Assembly (NCBI RefSeq): GCF_000621545.1
Contig: NZ_JHYA01000003.1
Location: 1-64,000 of the forward strand
Length of the DNA: 64,000 bases
Source of the DNA: Anaerovibrio lipolyticus LB2005
GTDB lineage: Bacteria; Bacillota; Negativicutes; Selenomonadales; Selenomonadaceae
Reading direction: 5' to 3'
This document shows, piece after piece, positions 50,162-57,137 of this stretch. Numbering within the stretch: position 1 is the first letter of the stretch; each line of letters opens with the position of its first letter. The notes under the pieces were generated by a model. That model was not told the DNA's origin and ran no database searches. It was given only the letters and a program-made list of their open reading frames with translations. Position numbers and translations under genes: made by a program.

Positions 50162-51310
50162 TTATTTTGCCTCCTTAAGGAAGAAGGTGGTAAGCAGTCC
50201 TGTAAGGGCAAATAGAGGCAGGATATAGAAGACATATTCTAATCCATGAGTATCTGCTACCCAGCCAAGCATTGGGGCAATGACACCGCCGGCACTGAAG
50301 CCTATGCCCAGTGTTACTCCTGAGGCCATACCAATATTTTTCTTTAGGTAGGTCTGACCCAATACCACCATTGGCCCCACACAGGCGTAAAGGGCAAAGC
50401 CGGCGCAGCCAACAATAATATAGAGCAGGGCCAGATTTTGGTTGAAATTGAAGGCCAACAGTGCCAGCCCCATAACGAGCATGCCGATTCTCAGCACAAA
50501 GCTATTGCCCCATTTGTCTGCGGCATAGCCTCCCATCCAGTTTGTAAAGATTCCAACCATGGCCAGAACAGTAATGGTAACACTGCCCACCGCTTCACTT
50601 TGGTTAAGAATGTTAACACAATACAGCGGCAAAAAAGTGGTAAGGGAGGTGTAAAGGGCAGCTCTTACAATAACAAAAACTGTAAGGCGGCTAAAGGCGT
50701 TCCAGTCATTTTCTTTATTTTCAGCGTCATCATTGGCTTGTTTTTTGGCAATATGCTTTACCATGCGTCTCATTTTTGGCATCAGAAAAGCTATTAATGA
50801 GCTCATAATGATACAGAAGCCACCGAAGAAAATAAGGGCATCCATTCCCCAAATGGTTGCCAAAGAGGCACCCAATATAGGTCCGATACAAAAGCCCGCA
50901 CTGCCTCCAGTGGAGAAAATACTCATACTGAGGGCTTTATTTCCCTCTGATAGGCCGTTTACCATTCTGGCCGCTTCAGGGTGGAATATGGCATTGCCTA
51001 TTCCCATAAGGGTTACGGCCACAAAAATAAGGGTATAGTCATGGATAAAAGCCACGGAACCCAGGGACAGACCACTGAGGAGAATTCCCAGGGGCATAAG
51101 ATAGGCATAGGATTTTTTGTCAGAAATGTAGCCTATAAGCGGTTGAATTATGGAAGACAGGAAGCTGGAGGCGAACATAAGGCCAGCGGCCAGCTTGTAG
51201 TCCATGCCATATAATGTAACGAAAAATGGCAATAGCCCCGGCAGGGCACCTGTATTTATGTCACAGCTGAAGTGACCAGCTGATAAAACATAAAGATATT
51301 TTTTATTCAT
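50162..51310 (-). CDS. MFS transporter, fosmidomycin-resistance (Fsr) type
   Basis: The 382-residue protein has twelve predicted membrane helices and starts with the Fsr-like motif AGHFSCDINTGALPGLLPFF; HPEAARMVNGLSEGNKALSMSIFSTGGSAGF is another family signature. Such proteins export drugs such as fosmidomycin or unknown metabolites. A polar central loop with KKQANDDAENKEN separates the two halves. It is transcribed away from the flavoprotein gene and directly behind the CGGC promoter region, facing the same way as that gene. Confidence 0.87.
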   Translation of the reverse strand: MNKKYLYVLSAGHFSCDINTGALPGLLPFFVTLYGMDYKLAAGLMFASSFLSSIIQPLIGYISDKKSYAYLMPLGILLSGLSLGSVAFIHDYTLIFVAVTLMGIGNAIFHPEAARMVNGLSEGNKALSMSIFSTGGSAGFCIGPILGASLATIWGMDALIFFGGFCIIMSSLIAFLMPKMRRMVKHIAKKQANDDAENKENDWNAFSRLTVFVIVRAALYTSLTTFLPLYCVNILNQSEAVGSVTITVLAMVGIFTNWMGGYAADKWGNSFVLRIGMLVMGLALLAFNFNQNLALLYIIVGCAGFALYACVGPMVVLGQTYLKKNIGMASGVTLGIGFSAGGVIAPMLGWVADTHGLEYVFYILPLFALTGLLTTFFLKEAK

Positions 51311-51501
51311 GAACGAGTCTTTCCTTTCATGTAACAGTATACTTTAAAGCATACGTCAATAATAATGTTATTTATATCAGATGTCAAAATAAGTGCTTGA
51401 AAGATAAAAAGCAGGAATAAGAATATTTGCTGTTGAATAATATGAATTATCCAACAACAAATATTTAAAAATGAAATTAAAACAATTAAGGGGTGTTTTT
51501 G

Positions 51502-52995
51502 ATGGATAAGTCTATGAAGTTTAAAATATCAAGGCGAAATTTTTTAAAAATGGCTGGTGTTGCTACCACTGGCATTATGCTTTCTAATATACCTAATAAA
51601 AGTATTGCCCATGCCAAGGCAGTTGCAAAGGGCTCCTGTTCCTATGGTGGGCGGGATATTCCATTGCTTTATGAAGCTGATGTCTGTGTACTGGGAGGCG
51701 GGTCATCCGGTATGGCAGCTGCTGTAAGTGCCGGGAAAAAAGGCGCAGAGGTTTTGCTGGTGGAAAAGGGAATAACCTTGGGGGGACTTCAGACCATGGG
51801 CAATGTTATACCTTGTATGACCACCTGGGCCCCGAACAGTGATACCTCTTTTGTGACAGATTTGAAAAAGCATTTGGAAAAGTATGGCATAGATTATGAT
51901 GACCATAACGAAAAAAGTGAAGTAGGAATATGGACCAATCCTGAGGCCCTTAGCTACATTTACGATGAAATGTGTCTGGAAGCTAATGTGGAGGTGCTGT
52001 ATAACACCACTTTTGTTGATGTTTTAAAGAAAGGCTCTAGTATAACCCATTTAGTTGTTCAGACCATAGACGGCTTGAAGGCCATAAAAGCCAAAACCTT
52101 TATTGATTGCTCCGGGGATGCCATTTTGGCTCGTACTGCCGGTGTCCCAAGTGAGCATGGCTTTGAAAAAACCGGGAAAAATCAGCCTATGAGTTTTCGC
52201 TTTGAAATGGGCGGCATAGATTTGGAAAAAGTTTATCAGCATGTAACGGTGGAGCTGGGGGATGATTTCTGTCCTACCAAGCCACCTCATTATGAATTTG
52301 CAGAAGCCCGTCATCGTACCAGACAATTTGTGCTGGAAAAATTCATGGTGGACGGCATAGCCTCTGGGGAACTTACCGAGGAGGATGCAGAGTATATGCA
52401 GGCCTTTGCTATTGTGGGAAAGCCTGGTACTATATCCATGAACTGTCCTGAGCTGCCTTTGCAGTACAGTGCATCAGATCCCTTATCCTACAGTCGCGGC
52501 GTAATTGCAGGACGGCAGATGATACATCGTATTAGCCAGTATTTCATTAAACACATGCCAGGATTTGAAAAGGCTTATCTGGCCAAGGAGGCATCCATGC
52601 TGGGAGCAAGGGAATCCTGGAGAATTAAGGGGAAATATTATCTGGTAGAGGATGATTACCACAATCAGAGCCGATTTAAGGATGCGGTGGCTAGAACGGC
52701 GTGGTTTATTGATGCCCATGGGGAGAAGGTAAGTGAGAAGCTGCCAAAGGGGGCTTATTATGAAATCCCTTATCGGTCCCTTGTAGCTGATGAAATTTCC
52801 AACCTTATCGTGGCCGGTCGTTGTATAAGTGCCAGCTTTATATTACAGGCCTCAATGAGGATACAGCTTACCTGCATGAGCATTGGCGAAGCTGCCGGTA
52901 TTGCAGCTGCTTGGGGTATACAGAACAATATAGCTGCCAATGACATAAAATGGGATGAAATACCAGCCAGCCTCCGCAGCTATGTAAGTAAATAA
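51502..52995 (+). CDS. Tat-exported FAD-dependent oxidoreductase
   Basis: The 497-residue protein has a twin-arginine signal (SRRNFLKMAGVATTGIML), so it is folded and loaded with FAD before export. The dinucleotide motif DVCVLGGGSSGMAAAVSAGKK and VLLVEKGITLGG place it in the FAD_oxidored (GidA/FumC-like succinate dehydrogenase-related) group. The C-terminus has VAGRCISASFILQASMRIQ and GEAAGIAAAWG for FAD contacts. The substrate is unknown. ATG 51502 lies 8 bases after AAGGGG. It is monocistronic and followed by a terminator. Confidence 0.85.
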   Translation: MDKSMKFKISRRNFLKMAGVATTGIMLSNIPNKSIAHAKAVAKGSCSYGGRDIPLLYEADVCVLGGGSSGMAAAVSAGKKGAEVLLVEKGITLGGLQTMGNVIPCMTTWAPNSDTSFVTDLKKHLEKYGIDYDDHNEKSEVGIWTNPEALSYIYDEMCLEANVEVLYNTTFVDVLKKGSSITHLVVQTIDGLKAIKAKTFIDCSGDAILARTAGVPSEHGFEKTGKNQPMSFRFEMGGIDLEKVYQHVTVELGDDFCPTKPPHYEFAEARHRTRQFVLEKFMVDGIASGELTEEDAEYMQAFAIVGKPGTISMNCPELPLQYSASDPLSYSRGVIAGRQMIHRISQYFIKHMPGFEKAYLAKEASMLGARESWRIKGKYYLVEDDYHNQSRFKDAVARTAWFIDAHGEKVSEKLPKGAYYEIPYRSLVADEISNLIVAGRCISASFILQASMRIQLTCMSIGEAAGIAAAWGIQNNIAANDIKWDEIPASLRSYVSK

Positions 52996-53016
52996 ATCGT
53001 ATGTTTACGGTCTAAC

Positions 53017-53034
53017 GGCGTGCCGCGGCACGCC
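53017..53034 (+). terminator. Terminator after the flavoprotein gene
   Basis: GGCGTGCC and GGCACGCC form a GC-rich stem with a minimal loop, followed by TTTT. Confidence 0.85.
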
Positions 53035-53067
53035 TTTTCGTATGCATATAATAGCAGAACGGACAAA

Positions 53068-53457
53068 CTAAATGTCTTTTAATGACCAGTGTTCAAGCCA
53101 TCTTGAAAAATCTTTTTCTATCCATTCTCCACTAGCCAGTGAATATACAGCCAATACAGCTTCCGCTTCTGGGGCATTGAGCTCATAGCCATTTAACCGT
53201 AAAAAAATGTAGGCCAACAAAAAGCCAGTGCGTTTGTTGCCATCGATAAAGGGATGATTTTTTATAATCCCGTAAGCGTATGCTGCCGCCAAATCAAATA
53301 TATTAGGTTTTGGATTACCATAAGCCTCTATATTCTGTGGCCGCGCCAGGGCTGATTCAAGGAGTCCCTGATCCCGCACCCCACTGGTACCACCATGTTC
53401 AGCAAGCTGTTCTTCGTGAACAACATATACAAGACGAGGAATAATCCATTTTATCAT
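53068..53457 (-). CDS. doc: Doc/Fic-type toxin (death-on-curing family)
   Basis: The 129-residue Fic-fold toxin contains the catalytic loop KNHPFIDGNKRTGF (H68) and the preceding SALARPQN helix typical of Doc proteins. Such toxins modify translation or other targets by phosphorylation or AMPylation; the IDGNKRTG loop is the general Fic form, so the exact activity is open. It overlaps the antitoxin gene by 4 bases and is second in the operon. Confidence 0.9.
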   Translation of the reverse strand: MIKWIIPRLVYVVHEEQLAEHGGTSGVRDQGLLESALARPQNIEAYGNPKPNIFDLAAAYAYGIIKNHPFIDGNKRTGFLLAYIFLRLNGYELNAPEAEAVLAVYSLASGEWIEKDFSRWLEHWSLKDI

Positions 53458-53675
53458 TTTGCCAGCTCCCGCAAGGTATTTTTGTATTTTGACATGCCCT
53501 CAGCAGCAACTGCCAACTGTTCTTCAAAATCAGGTGAATATGCAGAAATCATAATGCCAGTTGGGGTTTCTGTTACAAATACTTCATCTCCGGCCTTTAC
53601 CTTTAGTCGTTGTAAAATTTCTTTGGAAAAAATAACACCAGTTGAATTACCAACCTGTCTTACCTTTAATTTCAT
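53454..53675 (-). CDS. AbrB/MazE-fold antitoxin paired with Doc
   Basis: The 73-residue protein has a swapped-hairpin DNA-binding domain (KLKVRQVGNSTGVIFSKEIL, LKVKAGDEVFVTETPTGI) and a C-terminal toxin-binding tail. ATG 53675 follows GGGAG at 8 bases. A perfect palindrome (53699-53722) in front of it is the likely autoregulatory site. The pairing of an AbrB-type antitoxin with a Doc toxin is a known combination. Confidence 0.87.
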   Translation of the reverse strand: MKLKVRQVGNSTGVIFSKEILQRLKVKAGDEVFVTETPTGIMISAYSPDFEEQLAVAAEGMSKYKNTLRELAK

Positions 53676-53698
53676 GTCCACATCTCCCTTCATTTTTC

Positions 53699-53722
53699 CT
53701 GTTATAACTAAAGTTATAACAG
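53699..53722. promoter_or_regulatory. Operator of the Doc toxin-antitoxin operon
   Basis: CTGTTATAACT and AGTTATAACAG form an 11-base perfect inverted repeat with a 2-base spacer. It overlaps a possible -10, with TTGACA about 15 bases further upstream on the minus strand. Confidence 0.8.
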
Positions 53723-53810
53723 TTTGTTCCGTATGTCAACATCTTACCTACAGAAGGTGCAGAAAAAATTGGATTATTACATGATTGCTGGTTGTGGGGA
53801 ATTGTCCTGA

Positions 53811-53839
53811 TTGACATCAATTTCCTGACAATATACAAT
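53811..53839 (+). promoter_or_regulatory. Promoter of the mazEF-like operon
   Basis: A perfect TTGACA is followed after 17 bases by TACAAT, 24 bases before the mazE start. ATTGTC/GACAAT flank it as a spaced inverted repeat. Confidence 0.78.
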
Positions 53840-53863
53840 GAATATCAAAAAGGAGGCGATGTT

Positions 53864-54127
53864 ATGGAGGTTGTACTTAACAAATGGGGCAATAGTTTAG
53901 GCCTTAGGATTCCCCGTGAGTTGGTGGAAAACTTTAAATTTCAGCCAGGGTCACGTGTTACTATTACTTCCGACGAGTCAAAAATCGTTATAAAACCGGC
54001 TAAAAGTATAGAAACTCTTTTCGAATCACATTATGGAAAACCAATGACTTCTATATGCCGTGAAGAGGTTGGCACCTATAATGAAGAAGCTTGGGGCTCT
54101 GATATTGGAGGAGAAATAATAGAATGA
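53864..54127 (+). CDS. mazE: MazE-type antitoxin
   Basis: The 87-residue AbrB-fold protein has VVLNKWGNSLGLRIPRELV and PGSRVTITSDESKIVIKP, then an acidic tail that binds the toxin. ATG 53864 lies 7 bases after AAGGAGG; the longer frame upstream runs through the promoter. It overlaps the toxin gene by 4 bases. It probably represses its own promoter. Confidence 0.92.
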   Translation: MEVVLNKWGNSLGLRIPRELVENFKFQPGSRVTITSDESKIVIKPAKSIETLFESHYGKPMTSICREEVGTYNEEAWGSDIGGEIIE

Positions 54128-54447
54128 GGCAAGGAGATATTATTTTAGTTAATTTAAATCCGACTAAAGGGCATGAACAGGGAAATTATCGTCCAGCTAT
54201 GATTATCGATCGCGATGATGTCCCTTTACCAAGCAATCTGCATATTGTGGTTCCTATAACTTCTAAAAATAAAGGCTATCCACTGGAGCTTCCGTTGCCT
54301 TCTGGGCTGAAAACTATTGGTTATGCTTTGCCGTTTCAGCTTAGGGTTTTGGATGTAAACTATCGAAATGCAAAGCTGGTAGAGCATGCACCACAAGAGT
54401 TTGTCGATCAATGTTGTGATATCGCTGTTCAGCTTATTAAAGCATAA
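54124..54447 (+). CDS. mazF: MazF/PemK-type mRNA interferase toxin
   Basis: The 107-residue protein has the MazF signature RQGDIILVNLNPTKGHEQGNYRPAMII, VVPITSKNK and the C-terminal QLRVLDVNYRN helix region. MazF cuts single-stranded RNA at short motifs. Full length and in-frame, it should be active and held by the MazE antitoxin. This pair is back to back with the Doc pair, 188 bases apart. Confidence 0.93.
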   Translation: MRQGDIILVNLNPTKGHEQGNYRPAMIIDRDDVPLPSNLHIVVPITSKNKGYPLELPLPSGLKTIGYALPFQLRVLDVNYRNAKLVEHAPQEFVDQCCDIAVQLIKA

Positions 54448-54473
54448 TATTCACACATAATGGAGGAATAGGA

Positions 54474-54560
54474 ATGAATCTTCCCTTTAGTGTAACTCAA
54501 TCGGAGCTGTTTGAATTGCTCCTAAATCTTGCGCCAAGCCGTCAAAAGAAACTACGCTAG
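54474..54560 (+). pseudogene. N-terminal remnant of a MoxR-type AAA ATPase
   Basis: With a good site (GGAGGAATAGG) the frame encodes 28 residues, MNLPFSVTQSELFELLLNLA then PSRQKKLR and stop. The first 20 residues match the start of ATPases that continue with a Walker A segment and usually precede a DUF2201/VWA gene. Here the sequence passes directly into the end of such a VWA gene in another frame, so an internal deletion removed most of both genes. Confidence 0.6.
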
Positions 54561-55032
54561 GCCAAGTCGTAGGCAGGGAAGTACACCAGATATTCCAAGA
54601 CCACGCTATGTCATTGTAGAAATGTTGGAACACGACCGGACTTTCGGCGTAGTGGTCGATACCTCAGGTTCAATGGACACAAAAATGCTTGGGTATGCCT
54701 TAGGGGCCATTGCCAGTTATTCTGCAGCCCGTGAAGTTCCTTATGCCAGAGTTGTTTTTTGCGATGCTAATGCCTATGACGCAGGATATATGGCACCTGA
54801 GGATATTGCAGGACGAGTTGCTGTTAAGGGGAGAGGCGGAACAATCCTTCAGCCTGGTGTAGATCTCCTGCTTGCTGCCAAGGATTTTCCAAAGGATGCC
54901 CCGATTTTGCTCATTACAGATGGTTATATTGAAAGTCAGATGAGGATTCCGCGGGAACACGCATTTTTAATACCAAAGGGGCATAGACTTCCTTTCAGGG
55001 CGAAAGGCAAAATGTTTTATTTTTCGGTTTAG
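54529..55032 (+). pseudogene. C-terminal VWA domain of a DUF2201-type protein, N-terminal part deleted
   Basis: The frame encodes NYARPSRRQGSTPDIPRPRY, then a von Willebrand A domain with MIDAS residues DTSGSM and TDGY, and GRGGTILQPGVDLL. DUF2201 proteins normally have a metallopeptidase-like N-terminal domain before this VWA, and act with a MoxR ATPase. The remaining 160 residues have no ribosome site of their own and overlap the ATPase remnant in another frame. It is most likely not functional. Confidence 0.7.
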
Positions 55033-55069
55033 AAATGATTTGGAGTTTGAATGTAATAGGTATAAAAAA

Positions 55070-55095
55070 GGTCGACAGAACAATCGCTGTCGACC
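55070..55095 (-). terminator. Terminator of the Panacea-domain gene
   Basis: GGTCGACAG pairs with CTGTCGACC over an 8-base loop, followed on the minus strand by a run of T. Confidence 0.85.
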
Positions 55096-55172
55096 AAAGA
55101 AATTTTATATTTTTTTACTGTCCTCTTTACGGGTAGCCTTGCGTTTGCAAGGTGCTGTTTCCTTCAAGTTGA

Positions 55173-55571
55173 TTAATTTACAAAGTATTCCTTCATGGAT
55201 TCCAATGTGATTTCGGATTGGTATTTTTCATTAGCCTGCTTCCAAGGATCCTGTCTGGTAATAATATCTCGTAACTGAGCCAAGGACTTCCTGTTGCACT
55301 GCTTTACAACTTCATCGATCAGGGAACTATCACCAATGTCAGGAATCTCCTCTCCATCATGTGGGATAAGTCCGCCTTCATATTCTTTATATTCATTGTA
55401 GACATCTGTAACTATTACGCCGGAGCTTGCAATCTCCATGGTCTGTTCAAAGCACGGCTTGTTGAGCTCCAATAAGTATTTCGCTTGTATGAAATACAAA
55501 ACATTTTGCAGTTTATTGTTATTAATATAGTATTTATTTACAATGTAGTCCGCGACTTTCCTTGCGTCCAT
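55173..55571 (-). CDS. Panacea (SocA/DUF4065) domain protein, orphan antitoxin-like
   Basis: The 132-residue protein matches the Panacea domain: ARKVADYIVNKYY, KLQNVLYFIQAKYLLELNKP, VYNEYKEYEGG and LAQLRDIITRQDPWKQA. Panacea proteins neutralise many unrelated toxins or tether them to proteolysis, and are also found on mobile elements. No toxin gene is adjacent here: downstream lies only a terminator, and upstream 250 bases without a convincing gene. It closes the accessory island of toxin-antitoxin genes. Confidence 0.85.
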   Translation of the reverse strand: MDARKVADYIVNKYYINNNKLQNVLYFIQAKYLLELNKPCFEQTMEIASSGVIVTDVYNEYKEYEGGLIPHDGEEIPDIGDSSLIDEVVKQCNRKSLAQLRDIITRQDPWKQANEKYQSEITLESMKEYFVN

Positions 55572-55818
55572 TGGAGAAAACCAATCCTTTCATTAATCAC
55601 TGTCATTATTTAATTTCTATAATTGATGTTAATTATATCAAAAAATGCTTCATTTACAAGTTTTTGATAATTTGCAGAAAATATATTATAAAAATATTTG
55701 TCTGCTGTCAAGGGGATTGGCCCTATAGAATGCAACAATACTTAATAAATGATTTTTCAAAAAATGTGTTGAATTATTCAATTTAATATTGTATAATACA
55801 TCTTGTTTGATTTCCTAT

Positions 55819-55894
55819 GGGGGCGTAGCTCAGCTGGGAGAGCACATGCCTGGCAGGCATGGGGTCAGGGGTTCAAGCCCCCTCGTCTCCACCA
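55819..55894 (+). tRNA. tRNA-Ala (anticodon GGC)
   Basis: The 76-base cloverleaf is complete: acceptor GGGGGCG with CGTCTCC, D-arm GCTC...GAGC, anticodon loop CTGGCAG with GGC, T-arm with GTTCAAG, and an encoded CCA end. It reads GCC and GCU codons. Confidence 0.96.
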
Positions 55895-55904
55895 TAAGAA
55901 AAAT

Positions 55905-55940
55905 AACCTCGAAACCTTTAGTGATAAGGGCTTCGAGGTT
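55905..55940 (+). terminator. Terminator of tRNA-Ala
   Basis: AACCTCGAA pairs with TTCGAGGTT, followed by TTTTTTG. Confidence 0.82.
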
Positions 55941-55968
55941 TTTTGTTTTACTGACGGGCTTGATATCC

Positions 55969-56931
55969 TTATTCTTCTCCCAGCTCAAGCATCATTCTGG
56001 TAACCATAGCCTCGCTGGTGAGCATACCACCGGAAACTACGCCGTGTTTTAGGGCAGTGATGCCTACCTCATAGCGGTCCATGTGAACGCCATCGTTTAT
56101 ACATTGGGTGGCACCGATGATTTTTACTCCCTTGGAGATGGCATAATCAATGGCTGGCAGAAGATTGCCAGGGGATTTTTCTCCTGGGATTCCACCAGAA
56201 CCAAAGAGATTTAACACTATACCACGACAGCCCGCGTCCACAAGGGCCTTGAGATACTCCTGCTTGTAGCCGGGAACCAGGTCTACAATGACAACTCTGG
56301 TATCCATTTTATCCCGGACCTTTAATGCTTCCCCCGTAGCCGGGTGTGGATTATCTGTCAAATATTTGTCATACTCAGGATTAAATTCCAATTTTCCATT
56401 TTTTAGAACTGCAACTTCAGGGGCATTTATGCTCTTAAAGGCGTAGAACTCCTCTGTATGAAGTTTTTTTGCAGTGTTTCCCTGTATAAGTCTGCCGTAA
56501 AATGCCAAATATACACCAGGACGTCCCTGGGCGGCAGCAGTAAAAGCAGTAATGAGATTATCGGGGGCATCGGAGCCTTCCTCAGTCAGTGACAACTGTG
56601 AGCCGGTTATTATGACCGGCTTTTTTAAATTCTCCAGCATATAGTAGAGGGCTGAAGATGTAAAGGCCATGGTGTCAGTTCCGTGACTGATAACAAAGCC
56701 ATCGTATTTATCGTATTGGGATTCCACTGTGCGGGCCATGCTTTTCCAATGCTCTGGCTGGATGTTGGTGCTGTCCAGCTGCATCAGCTCCATGGTATCA
56801 ATTTCACAGATTTCTTTAAGGGCTGGTACCCGCTCAATAAGACCTTTTCCATCAAGTCCTGGCATCATGCCATCTGCAGTTTGTACGGAAGCAATGGTAC
56901 CACCGGTTGCAATAAGTAAAATCTTCTTCAT
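55969..56931 (-). CDS. ansA: L-asparaginase, type I
   Basis: This cytosolic enzyme hydrolyses asparagine to aspartate and ammonia. The 320-residue protein has the nucleophile Thr in ATGGTIAS (T12), the second catalytic site ISHGTDTMAF (T85, D86) and GNTAKKLH, and it has no signal peptide. It is a single gene facing away from the chemotaxis operon. The ribosome site AGGAGG precedes the ATG. Confidence 0.94.
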   Translation of the reverse strand: MKKILLIATGGTIASVQTADGMMPGLDGKGLIERVPALKEICEIDTMELMQLDSTNIQPEHWKSMARTVESQYDKYDGFVISHGTDTMAFTSSALYYMLENLKKPVIITGSQLSLTEEGSDAPDNLITAFTAAAQGRPGVYLAFYGRLIQGNTAKKLHTEEFYAFKSINAPEVAVLKNGKLEFNPEYDKYLTDNPHPATGEALKVRDKMDTRVVIVDLVPGYKQEYLKALVDAGCRGIVLNLFGSGGIPGEKSPGNLLPAIDYAISKGVKIIGATQCINDGVHMDRYEVGITALKHGVVSGGMLTSEAMVTRMMLELGEE

Positions 56932-57137
56932 AGGGCAAAATATCCTCCTTCTCCATCTGGGGTATTCATTCCAATGAAAATTATACAGCTATTGTCCAAA
57001 TTTTCCAAAAAATATATCTATAGGCAGGAATTATAGGTGTTCGTAGTGAATAATAGAAACATGCTGAGAGTGTGTCCCGTTTGAGTTTATCTACGTAATA
57101 TATTAACTGCAATAATCTATAGATAGGAGTGATGTGT

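Noticed and set aside
55100-55172. Short minus-strand frame after the Panacea stop (starting near TTGAAGGAAACAGC) with CCTTGC/GCAAGG hairpin
   Set aside because: About 20 codons, no ribosome site separate from the preceding gene end; more likely untranslated sequence before the terminator.
55562-55786. Possible 74-codon toxin gene upstream of the Panacea protein
   Set aside because: AT-rich frame with no ribosome site and no toxin-like features; it was considered because Panacea proteins usually have a partner.
55789-56052. 87-codon plus-strand frame over the tRNA-Ala gene
   Set aside because: It runs through the complete tRNA cloverleaf and its terminator; no homology or ribosome site supports a protein.
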